Positions 45,063-57,307 of a DNA stretch of 64,000 bases are shown here, in pieces. The stretch spans positions 9,982,001-10,046,000 of the forward strand of contig OZ316893.1 of assembly GCA_973895155.1 (NCBI GenBank). Direction: 5' to 3'. The position numbers and the translations under genes are program-made. Under the pieces are notes generated by a model. The model was given only the letters and a program-made list of their open reading frames with translations. It had not been told where the DNA came from and searched no databases. Position 1 is the first letter of the stretch; every line of letters starts with the position of its first letter. This DNA comes from Marsupella aquatica. Lineage: Eukaryota > Marchantiophyta.

Positions 45063-46316
45063 AATGAAAATCGGATACACATTGGAGCGGACGCAGGGTG
45101 CTCAGGTCACCCATCTCTTCCTTTGTATATTTACTTTCATTTTGCAACCACGAGCGAGGTGCCCATCTCCTTTGACATTTCAACTCTTCATTCCTCAACT
45201 AAGTGGTCACCCATCCCAATTGCTATTCCTCCAACATGAGCTTAACTTTGTGGTTCTTATCCCTCACAATGTACATGCAAGCTTAACACTTTTATTGTTT
45301 GACTTGGAGTGTTTAGGGATTTTATACACTTCTAAATTTATTAAGACCCATAATTTGGACCTAAGCTGGGCAGAGTTGGGAGAGGCCGACAGGAAACATG
45401 CAACAATGTAGCCCTAGCCAAGCTAGAGGCAGCCAGGGTCAACGACAACACAGCCCAGGCCGGGGAAATGAGGACGCAATGATAGTGGCAAGGGTGGAGC
45501 AAAGACGCAGCCAGTGCGCCTCGACTATGGTGATAGAGAAATGGAGGGGAGGAGAAATGGATTAGCCGACCCACCCCTCCGCAAACTATATTGAGGGTTA
45601 AAAATGTAACCGTGAGGGAAGCGACGACCGTCCAATGGGAAGACCAAAAGAAATCTCAAACGTCGGATCTTAGGTAGTTAACCTGAGTTACTTTTCTTAA
45701 CCAATGACTCAAACGAGTGGCAGACTGATCAATACAAGAAAAAGAATGGCAATGTAGTGATTATGCCACAAAAGTGTGGCATTAGACTAATAAATCCTAG
45801 TTTTGCTCTATCATGATATTGCATGTTTGCATCGAGTGATTTATAATTACGATTACTCTCTTACATTCCCTTGGAGCAATCAATAGAAATTTGGGGTCAT
45901 TTGTGAATAGTAAAGCCCTCCTCCATCTGACTTGACATGAGATCATTATAGTTTATTAGTTATGGAAGATTAATATTTTGGTCCTTCCAAAGCCTTGGCA
46001 TCAAGGGCAGCTCCCAATTGTCTCATCTTTCATCAACTATGTTGTTGTTGGACTTGCAACAAAGACTACATGGGACAAGCAATCTCCTTTTAGATGATAA
46101 ATTTTTGATTTTGCATGTTGAGCAAATATTGCCAAAAGGGAACAATATTTTGGGGTCTTGGAAGGAGGCAAGAACAACATTCAATTAGGTCCATTTGCCT
46201 CAAGTATGAAGTCATTCAAACATGCAAGAATGATTGTATCCTCTTTTCTAGGAAGAGTATGTCGGTGCAACTACATGCCCCATCTAACACAATAGGAATG
46301 TGTTGTTTTGCCAAAA

Positions 46317-46470
46317 TGAAAATTTCCCATTCTCCCAGCATCGGACTTTCTCATTCTACTAGCATCAGACTTTCCCATTCTCCCAACATCGGACTTTCCC
46401 ATTCTCTCAGCATCGGACTTTCCCATTCTCTCAACATCAGACTTTGCCATTTTACCACAATCGGATATAA
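46317..46470. repeat. right subterminal TCCGAT array
   Basis: Six to seven tandem units with CATTCTCCCAGCATCGGAC, the reverse complement of the array near 44960-45062. More single sites continue to 46760. Confidence 0.85.
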
Positions 46471-46784
46471 TATCCGTTCTTATCAACTACGGAACTTTTC
46501 CGATCAATATTGAAATGCACATCATTTCCGTTGCAAAAAACATCGGACATATCAATCAAATTTTTTGTTAGGGGATCCGATGTATTTTGTAATGGATATG
46601 ATCCATTTTTTACCGCATCGAAAAGGTTCTGTTGTTAATTACATCGGAAATGAAGATATCCAAAGCCGAGAGTATGGCATATTGCCATTTTGTGATAATT
46701 GGAATTTCCGATTCTAAAAGAATCGGACGCCGATTGTTTGCAAAAATTGAGCATCGGAAATCAGCTAAATATGTACTAGTGATG

Positions 46785-48575
46785 ACATGGCTGATGGGGA
46801 GAACATTGAGGTGCCACTTCCACATCAAGAAGGTTCAAGGAGTTCAGCCTCCAAACAGTGGGATGAAGCATGTTAGCATGCACAAACTCGGATATTTGAT
46901 GGATCACGCTTCTCTCATCTTTCAGCAATAATGTTGTTGTTGAACTTGCAGCAAAGACATGGAGCAAGCGACCTACTTCTTGATGATCTCTTTCGGACAT
47001 TGCATGATTGTATCTTGCCAGAAGGAAACAACTTGCCAGACTCTTGGAAAGAGGCAAAGAAGGTGTTGAAGTCCATAGGTCTGCAGTACAAAGTCATACA
47101 TGCTTGCGTGAATGATTGCATTCTGTTTAGAGGCACTTATAAAGATGCAACGTCATTAAATACATGTGAGAAGCCAAGGTATCGTGAGGACATGTTGACG
47201 GGAAAAGTTCCTCAGAAGGTCATGAGGTACTTTCCTCTTATACCTTGTTTGCGCCACCAATATAGATGTGATGAGTTGGCTGAGTATATGGTTTCATTGG
47301 CATTCCCAAAATCGCTCAGATATGAGTTCACAACCACCCACCATGCGCATGATGGTTGACTCCCCTGCAAACAAGTTTGTGGAGGAGAGATGGGGTGAGT
47401 TCCAAACTGACCCACGTTATGTTTGCCTAGGATTGGCAACGGATGGCATCAGCCCATTTGCACTAGCAGGTAAGGCCCAACCATATTCACTATGGCTAGT
47501 GGTCCTTACTAATTAGAACATCCCTCCATGGATGTCCATGAAGAAGGGTCATTTGCTCCTTTCCATGATTATCCCTGGTCCTAAGCAAGTGAAAAAAATT
47601 GATGTGTACTTGCAACCATTGATTGAGCTACAAAAGCTTTGGAGGGGTGTGGATTGCTATGATGGTCAAGTGCAAACGGGGGGCTTACGTCGAGAATTTA
47701 AGTTGAAGGCCATTCTTATGTGGACCACACATGATCTTCCAAGTATGAATCTTTGTTAAATTATCCCATCCCATAGCTAGGCAACCGTACCTAGCATACT
47801 TTGTTATGTATAATTGAGTTAGCTAGGAGCACATATATCTTTTAATAAACTTATTTACTTATGCATGGGATATATATTTATATACAGGGTTTGGATATAT
47901 TTCTGGCCTGACCACATCAGGATATCGAGCTTGCCCAACTTGTGGACCTGATTTGGAAGGAATAGCGCGGCCAAAGTCAAAGACCTTGAGGAAGATAGTG
48001 TATATTGGTCACACCAAGTACCTCCCTCTAGACCATGATTGGAGGAGAGACCCCTTTTTATATGACACTGAGGATGGCCAACCAGACAGACGACCACAAC
48101 CTAGCTATTCCAAAAGATCCTGCATATTGGAAAGAGGTATGGGAGAGAGTATCTAATCCAAATGACCCATTGTAGTTTGCCCGGTGTGGCATGACTTGTT
48201 TGTCTGCATTGTCACAACTGCCTTATTGGGCGGAGATGCCACTTAACCATTTATTTGACCCTATGCACATTGAGGGAAATGTTGGGAAGTCCTTGATTCG
48301 CCACCTATATGGAGAGAAAGACAACAACTGGAGAGAGAGTTGTGAAGAGATGGGGATGCATGGCCCTCATGGTTTTTGACCATCTATGGATCCCGATAAT
48401 GCCCCCTTACTATTCATCCTCCTTGGGTTTTGACACGAGGTGAGCGGACCGAGTTTCGCAAACGCATAGGGTTTATGCGATTTCCTACAGGGTATGGTGC
48501 CAATCTTAGCAAGGCATTTGGTGGACTTGACTCTCCAAAATGGTCAGCTTTCTTGAAGACCCATGATTATCTGTG
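46785..48575 (+). pseudogene. CACTA TNP2 transposase, catalytic portion
   Basis: The plus strand encodes the TNP2 domain in order: FSHLSAIMLLLNLQ, LPEGNNLPDSWKEAKKVL, IHACVNDCILF, RYFPLIPCLRHQY, DPRYVCLGLATDGISPF, PPWMSMKKGHLLLSMIIPGPK, IDVYLQPLIEL, then after a probable 145-base intron (47743-47887) ACPTCGPD and YIGHTKYLPLDHDWRRD, and LFDPMHIEGNVGKSL. Damage: TAG at 46874, a frame change near 47350 and TAG at 47514. The frame ends with FLKTHDY at about 48570, where copia integrase begins. DUF4218 and DUF4216, which should follow, are at 20735-20129 and 10413-9752 on the minus strand. Confidence 0.85.
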
Positions 48576-49546
48576 AATGCGGATATCTGCGGCCCTATTG
48601 ACCCTCCTAGTGGCCCATTCAAGTACTTCCTAGTACTCATTGACTCTTCAACTAAATGGTCACAGATCTCCCTACTCTCAACACGCAACTTGGTCTTTGC
48701 AAGAATATTGGCCCACATTTTAAAATTAAGAGCTCAGTTCCCTGAGCACCCCACACGTATACTAAGAGTCGATGGAGCAGGAGAATTCACTTTGAAAGCC
48801 TTCGACGACTTCTGTTGGGCAACTGGAATCGATACCCAGTACTCAGTCCCACATGTACACTTCCAAAACGGCATAGCCAAATCGGTTATTAAACGACTAC
48901 AAATGGTTGCAAGACCAATGTTAATGCACTCAAACTTACCACTATCCGCCTGGGGACATGCTATCCAACATGCATCAACACTACTCAAATATAGACCGTC
49001 TGCATATAACTCGAAGACCCCATATCATTTGGCATTAGGAACGCCACCGGATTTATCACACTTACGAATATTCGGATGCAAAGTTATGGTCCCAACCTTA
49101 GGACCTAAAAGGACAAAAATTGGCCCCTAACGACACCCCGGCATATATGTAGGATTTGATTCCACATCCATTATCCGATACCTCAAACCTACCACATCAA
49201 ATCTATTCAAAGCTCGACACCAAGACTGCCACTTCTACGAAGACAAATTCCCAACACTATCAACAGACGCAACATTATACAACCAGATCCAACAGAACCT
49301 CAATTGGAATAATCTAAACCTCATCCACGTACCAAGACCCAAGAACCAAAAAAGCAGATGAAGAAGTCAGACAAATCATCCACCTCAATGAGATGCTAGA
49401 GAAAATTCCAGACTCATTCAATGATGCAGCGAACGTGACCAGGTCACATGTAGAAGCAGCCAATGTACCTGCACGAGTGCAGACCTCCAAGAACCCCACT
49501 TCGGGCCCCGCTTCTGAAACAGCACCGAGAGCAAAAACCCCTATTT
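48575..49546 (+). pseudogene. pol: Ty1/copia integrase half
   Basis: It begins in NADICGPIDPPSGPFKYF, the start of the integrase core of the same plant copia group as the 5' half at 20728-22882. It continues with VLIDSSTKWSQ (Asp), RILRVDGAGEF (Asp), HFQNGIAKSVIKRLQ (Lys where Glu is usual), SHLRIFGCKV and GIYVGFDS. A TAA at 49128-49130 sits where the family has Gln, and a frame change lies near 49345. It ends at about 49546, before RT. Together with the 5' half it makes one copia interrupted only at the putative inversion breakpoint. Confidence 0.85.
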
Positions 49547-49549
49547 AGA

Positions 49550-50010
49550 TAAAACTGGACAATTAGTGAAATTTTGGATTGATTGAAATTACAATTAAAT
49601 CATATTTAAGCAAAATAAATTCATTATTACTAAGTTAACACTTGCATGTACCAAAAAACCATATATATTGGTACACACTGTCATAATTAGAATTATTGTA
49701 ATATGCACAATTTAGAATGAAAGATGCACAATCCATGGTCCAATAATGAATAAAGTGGTACAAGGTGTGCAATCACATTAATGTGCATAAATTTACTAGT
49801 AAGAGTGAAATGCATAATCCATGATCCAGTCATGAATAACCATCCACATATGGAAATCATTCAATGCTAGGTTGCTTTCTTGTGATTGTTGAAGAGAAGA
49901 ATTTTATTGAAGAATTGCTCTCCCCTTTTTAATATGTCAAATCAACCAAATAACAAGGTGATGATGATGATTTACAATTACTTATCCTTCTACTAATAAA
50001 ACTACACTGT
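49550..50010. other. AT-rich spacer
   Basis: No gene or strong repeat seen. It separates the truncated copia from the 3' end of the minus-strand gene at 50018-53797. Confidence 0.4.
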
Positions 50011-50017
50011 CTAAGTA

Positions 50018-53000
50018 TCATGAAGTTGATGCTGCCTCATCCTCTAAGCATCTATTCAAATTGTCTCTTGCTTTCATTGCATGACTTTTTGCTATTCTAA
50101 CTAAGCCACTTTTGGCTGTGGTCCGTCCCTTGAAACACCATAGTACAGTGTTCACACTTATTGTCTCAGTGGAATACCCTGGATCACGTTCCCATTGTTG
50201 ATTCCAACAATCTAACCACCGCTGTCGTGGCTCATATTCTGGCTGACCACGTTTTTTTAGCATGTAAGGTCTATACCACTCCACAATACACACATGTTCA
50301 AGTTGATTGTTGGCATTCAACTCTCCTTCTTCCACATTACTAATCACTTTGCCCAAATAAATTGGGTAAATATCTAGGTCAGCTGTGTCTGGCCGAACCA
50401 AGATATAATTATCTTTCATGATATCTACCCTTGGGTTAAAAGTTTCACGAGGTTTGTCTTTCCTTGGTCCCACATACCCAATCTTTGCATCCAACTCACA
50501 TGCCACATTGCGGTATTGCAAAGGAACACTATCTCTCCATTTTGACATGGGCCAAAATCCATGAACCAAGTGTTCCTCTCCAGATCTATATTGCACCGCC
50601 TCTGTCTCCAAAGTATGGATAATTTGATTCCAGTATTGTATCAGTGCCACCCATCTACCCTTTCCTTCTTCTGAAGTAGTTCGATTGCAGACAAAATTAA
50701 AAAATTTCACTTGCTTATGTAGTCCTTGTCGCACCTCCTCTACCATGGCCATTTCTATCATTGGTAATCTTTTTGGTTCTCCTACGGGAAGTTTTGGACT
50801 ATTATCATCCGTCCACGACCACATCTCAATACCTTCTCTTGGGAGCCAATCATCCTCTTGGCATTTCATTTTGTATTGAAGGCATGGCATACCATCATCA
50901 CGCACATACAATCGAAATAGTCGTGGTTGCAAATGCCCCACCAATGAGTCCCCTCCTTTAAGCAAGTATGGTTCCAAGTATGATTTAAAATCGGGCACCT
51001 CTTGCACGAAATGGGGAACTGGATGTGGAGTCCTTGCCCCCATTAACAATGACATTAGATCTGCCAAAGAATAGGTTGGGTTACGCATTAAACTTTCAGA
51101 GAAATGGCCAAACATAGCATCAACATCCTCATGAGTATGTCCGACCATGAGAAATCCCAGATGAATCTCTTCAAAAACATCTCTTGCCGTCAGTAGGGAC
51201 AAATAACCCAACACATATCTGTTTTTGTTATCTCCTGCACAATTGTCAAGTTGTAACTTCAAAACTCTTGGAAGAGGCTTGAAGGTAGTAGACGCATCCA
51301 ATGAGTGTGACTTCGCTGCAAAAATTTAAGAACCATATATATTAGGGTCAATAATTAATTTAGAGCCAAAACATTTTCATAGAGCCTACATATTTTCTTA
51401 GACATATAGAATAACCAATAATATACCATCATGGGCAACGATTTATGAACATAAACTCAAATGAACTATAGTTTCGAGTCTGAAATAAATAGTTAACGGT
51501 TCAAGCCATGGTTCTCACTAAGTTTTGCATACACTAACAACAAACCATGGGTCACACTTTCAATAAGCTAGTTACAATGAACCATGGTTTGTGCTCTCAA
51601 ATAAACTAACAATAAAAAATGGTTCATACTTTGAAATAAACTATCAATGAACCATGGTTTGCACTTATCACATAAAATAACAAACAAGGATATATCCTAA
51701 GAAAATGACTCTCACATGAGCGAATAATAACAATCTTTATGTCAACTGACAATGAACTCTGGTTGACACCTTGGAAGGTCACATCACTTACAAAGGAAGC
51801 ATGGTTGATACTGAATATGGCATAAAATAACAACACTTATTTGCATTGAAGTGAAATAATTACCTAGATTTGATATTTCGTCCTTAAATGCTTCACGAAG
51901 TTTTCCCTCCAATATAGGTCCTCGCCCCTCAAGCAAGTTTTCAAATAGTTTTGTGGAATCTGGCCCTTCCACTAAAGATTTGATCATCGGTTCTGGATTT
52001 TCCAACATTCGAAGTATTGTGTCAAGTGAACCAATTGTGGCATTGGCATCAGGTGCCCACACTCCAACATTATATTGAGCAATAGCTTTTGGACCATGGC
52101 CATGAGTCAAAATACCAGTCAAGGTAATTGGAAGTTTAATCGCACCATCCACTTCTTTCGGACAAAAGGGCATCCTTGGTAGTGCAGTCTTACAATGATC
52201 CATTTTATCATGAATTATGCATAAGACCTGTTTTGGATTATCAACAGACTGGCGTCTCCAAGAGTGATATAATAATCTGCCTTCGGTATGATCACGATGA
52301 TGAGCGATTTCATCCCTCTTTAAAATCTCAATCTCTTCTTTCACACCGGTCAGATTTGCTTTCCGTTGCATCAACTCACTACAAGTTGTACACTTGGAAA
52401 AGTTATTGCCTTTCTTATGAATCGTCACTTCCTTGAAGTACTTTTGATGTAAAATACTCAATGTGGACTGGGAGATTGGTTGAAGACCAAGCTCTAAATT
52501 TGTAGCATTGAGCTTGTTCCTAATACTTTCCCAAGTATAACTTGTAGGTAGCTCCTTTAAAACTTGTCGAGATTTGTCTGCAGTCGTCCTCATTTTTGCA
52601 GGATGAAGATCTGCGCACTCATCAATCAACCCATGCAATGACATATAGGCTTGAGAAACTCGTTCAGTCATCCTTCTCTTTCCTTGGTTTCCATGATAAG
52701 CTATCCTCACCCCATTACCCACAGCCTTTCTGAGCTCATAGAATTGACTTCGCCCTTTGGAGTGCAAAATCCTCCATGCCTCCAAGCATATTGCCTTCCC
52801 TTCAATGATGATTAGTTTTTCAGTATTAGATAGTTCCAATATATTGACAATAGCATTGATCTCATACTCTTTTCGCATCTCAAATGATTTCTCCCAATAG
52901 TTCTCCCTAATCCCCCTTGCCACATGAGGGTCAAGAAGATGGCAGCACCGACGAAGGCAACATTTCTGTTTTCTGATTTCCTCCACATCTTCTTTGGAAA

Positions 53001-53797
53001 GGGACTTGTCTTTCTTTGACAAAGAAAGAGAAGGTTGTTTTCTTTTTCTGGTTATTGGAATGTATGATCTCTTTCGACTTGAAGCATCTAGATCCTCCTC
53101 CTCTGCATCTACAAAAAATGAGGCTAATAGCCTTCCGTTACTTGTGACGAGCCTATCCAATGGCCATGCCCTCAAACAAGATTTCTCTATGTTTCAGGTG
53201 ATCATTGGTTGCACCTTGAATATATTCATCAATCAAGATTCCCACATGTGTATTTCGAAGAGTAGTATCTCCCAATGTCACTTCTGGATTAACAGCCATT
53301 ACTCTTGCAATGGCAAAGGCAAAATGTGTTTCATCAAGTACTTTAACAACCATTCCCATCCATAAACTTGTGGATGAAATTCGAAGAGGATTTCCACTAG
53401 ATTCAACTCCATTCTCATTTGACCACTTCGGTTGGTTTCCTTGAGCTTCGTTCTCATTTGAGATCTCTGGTTGGCTGGTATCACTTTCATTGCTCGTTGA
53501 AGCTCCATTCTTGTATGAGGTATTAGGTAGGTATCCAGTAACCATTTCAAGTTGCTGAAGTTGACCTTTTTTCCAGACTAGAAAAGATCCTATCATGTCA
53601 GCCAAGCTTTCACCATGATCCCATTGAATTTCCCCATCAAATACTTCTTTCAAAGTAACAAGAACTTGAAGAGGCCCAAGAGGAACATTATGGCAAATCC
53701 GAGATGGATCCACACTTTGAATGATACCCTTCGCAACCATTTTATTTGATATGCACAAACCTACGGTTTCACCGACAATAATCCAAGATGTCGCCAT
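50018..53797 (-). CDS. DUF8039-like/DUF7869-like 1041-residue protein
   Basis: Three exons on the minus strand: 53797-53215, 53108-51864 and 51315-50018. GT-AG introns of 106 and 548 bases keep one frame of 1042 codons including the stop. The N-terminus (VGETVGLCISNKMVAKG, PLGPLQVLVTLKEV, GSFLVW) resembles DUF8039 of plant transposon proteins. A basic linker, a helical part, a CTTC zinc pair and an RNase H-like core follow. Candidate catalytic residues are D495/D498 (IIHDKMDH), D633 (LQLDNCAGDNKNRY) and the Glu/Asp of GHTHEDVDAMFG near 672-675. DNC-x3-NKN and GHTHEDVD are hallmarks of DUF7869. No stops or frameshifts, so it may be an active transposase or a domesticated gene. Flanking inverted repeats were not found. 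Confidence 0.75.
51440..51770. repeat. AACCATGGTT palindrome cluster (intron)
   Basis: Within the 548-base intron of the DUF7869-like gene, about six copies or near-copies of GAACCATGGTTTG occur at 40-80-base spacing (for example near 51577 and 51648). The core is a perfect 10-base palindrome. Confidence 0.7.
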
Positions 53798-53829
53798 TAT
53801 TTTATCTGCACATTCAATCCAAATCAAAG

Positions 53830-55500
53830 TTAACCTCTGTTCCTAAGATATAGTTGTTGTTTTTTTCTCTGAATATACCCAAGGGACCGTATACTTTTTG
53901 TCTTAGTTTTCCAGACCTACTTTGTTTCCCTTGTTTCTCAATAGCCTTGAACTCTCGTGTAATTGTCTGAGATGAGTTGCCCTCACAACTAAGTTGGCAG
54001 GTTGTTACTTACCATTGAGTTCAAGAAGCATTGTGTACATTTGACCCAAAACCCTAAACTACTACATACTTAAATGATGTCTTACCACAAGATGGCAACT
54101 GCAAACCATGGTTCGCTCCATTAATGAGAATATAAAAAAGTACTAAGGCGTATAATTACCATGACTATCTTTTATCATATTATAGATATGAAGTGTTTCT
54201 TATGGGGTGTTTTTATAGTATTGTCATCAAGAAACAGTGTTCAGGCTAGGTTTAAATTCACCATGAATGATACATGTTAAAACAAAAGCAAATCAGTATT
54301 ACAAGAGAAAGTCATCTTGCATTATAATTGTTTGATGTGTAATAATTCCATAATTCCATCAGTTTAGAATTCATAAGAAAGTCTTTATCAAATGTATTCT
54401 ATTGGACTTATGTATGAGTTTCTCTTGACCAGAATGTAAACAATATTAAAGAGAGTTATAATCATACTTAAGCAAAGCAGGAGACTGAGGTTCATGTATC
54501 ATATAGATCATGTGACTATGAACCATGGTTTGTGGCCTTTGGTCATAGTCACATTTTTATTTTTCTAGCTAGGAGTATACTAGTCAGTTTGGTAATTTAC
54601 TCCTAGTTTTAGATGATGCTGTTAAATAAGGCTCATTAATTCAAGGGCTACGTACCATGATTTGCACTCACCTTTCATTTTCCCATCTACAAGTTGAGTT
54701 AGTTTGATATGGTTTGAACCATGGTTCGAAGTCACTTTTTACATGTAGGTGTAGAGTTGGTTCACTCCGAGTATTAGATAATTAATGCCATCAGATAAGC
54801 CTCTTACTAGGCACACGAACCATGGTTCATGGTCACTTTTTAAATTTTTGATCATCTACTTGAAGTATTAGAGGTTTCCTAGTCACCTCAGAAGTCATTT
54901 GTTTAAGAAAACCACAACATGACAAAGGTAGGGCTCATGTACCAACCACAAATACTTATCATAATAACATTCTCCCACAAGTTATTTGGTGTTAAATCTA
55001 GGAGAAAGCACATACATATATGTTACTTTCATTCAAGTATCTTTGTTTGCTTATATGCGTTCAATTTTAAATTATGTATGTCAAGTAACCGTCACGCTAG
55101 TTAGTTTGTGAAAATCTACACTCAGGTAGATTATGATTGAAGTTGAACAGGTTAACAAAAGATTAACCTCATCAAACATTAGAATGAATTGGATATATTA
55201 CTCAGTTACAAATACAATCTACAATCTTAATGATTAAATTCTCACTTAAGTTCGAGTTAGGGAATGATTCTTGAGTTCAAGATTCATATATATTATGAAG
55301 TGAATTGAGTTCACACATCACAATCTAATTCATCAATTCAATCTCTCATTCTAAGATTGAAGAAGAACTAATGCAAAAAGGAAGAACTCGAATGGATGGT
55401 TACTTACAGTTTCAAGACACATACAGCTTGTATATCTTCTCTGCCACTCTAGACAGTTCACTCAATCTTCATCAACAAATAACTCGTGCAGTCTCTTGCC
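53830..55500. repeat. upstream region with AACCATGGTT palindromes
   Basis: No gene seen. Copies of the same palindrome occur near 54102, 54517, 54715 and 54818, with a diverged one near 54652, upstream of the DUF7869-like gene start. TGGTCAC or AGTCAC often follows the palindrome. Confidence 0.6.
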
Positions 55501-55507
55501 AGTTCCT

Positions 55508-55831
55508 CTATAGTCGCACACTATGACTCTTTGATGAAGGCTGACTGTCTAATCTCCTCGATCGCTCTTCAATGTTAATCCCTGTGTTAATCTCTATCTC
55601 CTTGAACAATCTGTACTCTAAGAACTCCTCCCAGCTCTCCTCTTGAGGTATCCCCTCCCAGCACTTGAAGCACTCTCCTCGCAGCTTGAAGCGCTCTCCT
55701 CGCAGCTTGAAGCGCTCTCCTCGTAGCTCTCCTGAATCAAAACCCTTTCCTAGTAAATGAACTCCATAGACGATCAAAACAGACTTAACGTTTTTGACTC
55801 CACAAGAGGATTCTGGAAGTTCGCATTTCAA
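55508..55831 (-). CDS. hypothetical small protein with ELRGERFK repeats
   Basis: A minus-strand frame of 107 codons contains three tandem 7-residue repeats (LRGERFK), encoded by a 21-base tandem repeat at about 55673-55735, and an acidic helical second half. No family recognised. It could be non-coding with a chance repeat. Confidence 0.25.
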   Translation of the reverse strand: MKCELPESSCGVKNVKSVLIVYGVHLLGKGFDSGELRGERFKLRGERFKLRGECFKCWEGIPQEESWEEFLEYRLFKEIEINTGINIEERSRRLDSQPSSKSHSVRL

Positions 55832-56310
55832 AATGAAACTTTTGGGGGGAATTTTGAATTTTGAATTTTGACCTGGTTATGATTGCCTTGGCCTTCGGTA
55901 ACTGATTCTCATGCCCAATCGATCTGATGCAAACTGATCATATCTTGTCTTGTAAATGCCCGGAGGTACCCTTCGAGCAGAGAAAAGTTTACAAGGCCTT
56001 GGCCATAAAATTAATAAAATTTTCAATTATATGCTTGTAAATTGAAACAAATTTTTAACTTGCTAGGGGGATCCTCACCTAATCTTTTAATTTGCACCCA
56101 TTATACATTTACTACTAAGGTAACTTACTTCCTTTACGATTAAATTTACCATTTGTACTACCATAATTTATTTAACCTCATTTAATATTTTTACTACCAT
56201 CATTATTTAACCTACTAAGGTACCTCATTCAATCTTTTTACTACCATAATTTATTTAAATTACTAAGGTAACCTGATTTGTTCTTTTTACTACCATTATT
56301 TAATAGCCTA

Positions 56311-57298
56311 TAACTAAGGGTAATACTCGCCTAAGATTTCACAACACATATGAATTATTAAACCTACTCGGGTAACCGCCCCTTAATCTTATTATATCTA
56401 AACCTTAAACCCCTAAACCCTAAATCTGATTATATATATTATGTGTTTAACCCCTAGGGTAACCCTTGATCTCTTAATCCTTGTGCAACCATTATTAATT
56501 TAACTTACTACAAGGGCCTCTCTCAGTCTTGTGCAACCATTATTTATTTGTACAATTAACCCAAAGTCATCTTAGCTAATTTCTATGAAAAATACATGTT
56601 TTGGATCGCACGTGGTTCCTAAGATTTTTGATAGTCAACCCCCCGAGCATCTTAGGATTAAGGACTGTTATCGATGTTTAGGCTTAAGGTTAAATAGAGT
56701 TAACCTAAGTAATGTTTAGGGTTCTAGGGTTTCATGTTCAGGGTTCAGGGTTTAGGGTTTAAGGGTTTCAGCCTAAACCCTAACTAAACCCTAGCTAAAC
56801 CCTATAACTAAGGCTAATACTCGCCTAAGATTTCACAACACATATGAATTATTAAACCTACTCAGGTAAACACCCCTTAATCTTATTATATCTAAACCCT
56901 AAACCCCTAAACCCTAAATCTGATTATATATATTATGTGTTTAAACCCTAGGGTAACCCTTGATCTCTTAATCCTTGTGCAACCATTATTAATTTAACTT
57001 ACTACAAGGGCCTCTCTCAGTCTTGTGCAACCATTATTTATTTGTACAATTAACCCAAAGTCATCTTAGCTAATTTCTATGAAAAATACCTATTTCGGAT
57101 CGCACGTGGTTCCTAAGATTTTTGATAGTCAACCCCCCGAGCATCTTAGGATTAAGGACTGTTATCGATGTTTAGGCTTAAGGTTAAATAGAGTTAACCT
57201 AAGTAATGTTTAGGGTTCTAGGGTTTTATGTTCAGGGTTCAGGGTTTAGGGTTTTTAAGGGTTTCAGCCTAAACCCTAACTAAACCCTAGCTAAACCC
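56311..57298. repeat. 494-bp tandem duplication with telomere-like motifs
   Basis: 56311-56804 recurs at 56805-57298 with about 95% identity. Each copy contains CCCTAAACCCTAAA runs and a closing GGGTTTAGGGTTT ... TAAACCCTAACTAAACCC inverted pair. These are short interstitial telomere-type blocks of the plant TTTAGGG kind, not a chromosome end. Confidence 0.85.
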
Positions 57299-57307
57299 TA
57301 GCTAAAC

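Larger units (their letters stand above)
44830..46781. mobile_element. non-autonomous CACTA element (1952 bp)
   Basis: The ends are CACTAGTACATTTT at 44830 and the complement of CACTAGTACATATTT ending at 46781. ATG flanks both sides (44827-44829 and 46782-46784), the 3-base duplication expected of CACTA elements. Subterminal blocks at about 44850-45080 and 46317-46760 are arrays of TCCGAT/ATCGGA in opposite orientation, including 20-odd-base tandem units with GGGAAAGTCCGATGCTG. The interior (45090-46310) has no recognised gene. Confidence 0.9.
20735..48575. other. putative 27.8-kb inversion
   Basis: The left junction joins the minus-strand DUF4218 of TNP2 to the minus-strand copia protease/pre-integrase end. 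The right junction joins the plus-strand TNP2 catalytic part to the plus-strand copia integrase. Inverting 20735-48575 puts TNP2 in one line (minus) and the copia in one line (plus). Breakpoints lie in 20728-20745 and about 48570-48580. A few TNP2 codons at most, and some 20 copia codons, are missing. Confidence 0.75.

Noticed and set aside
41200-49500. Right terminus of the hAT element starting at 36907
   Set aside because: No CAAACCGGG with a copy of GCTGCCCT was found, so the right end is taken as lost or outside the visible region.
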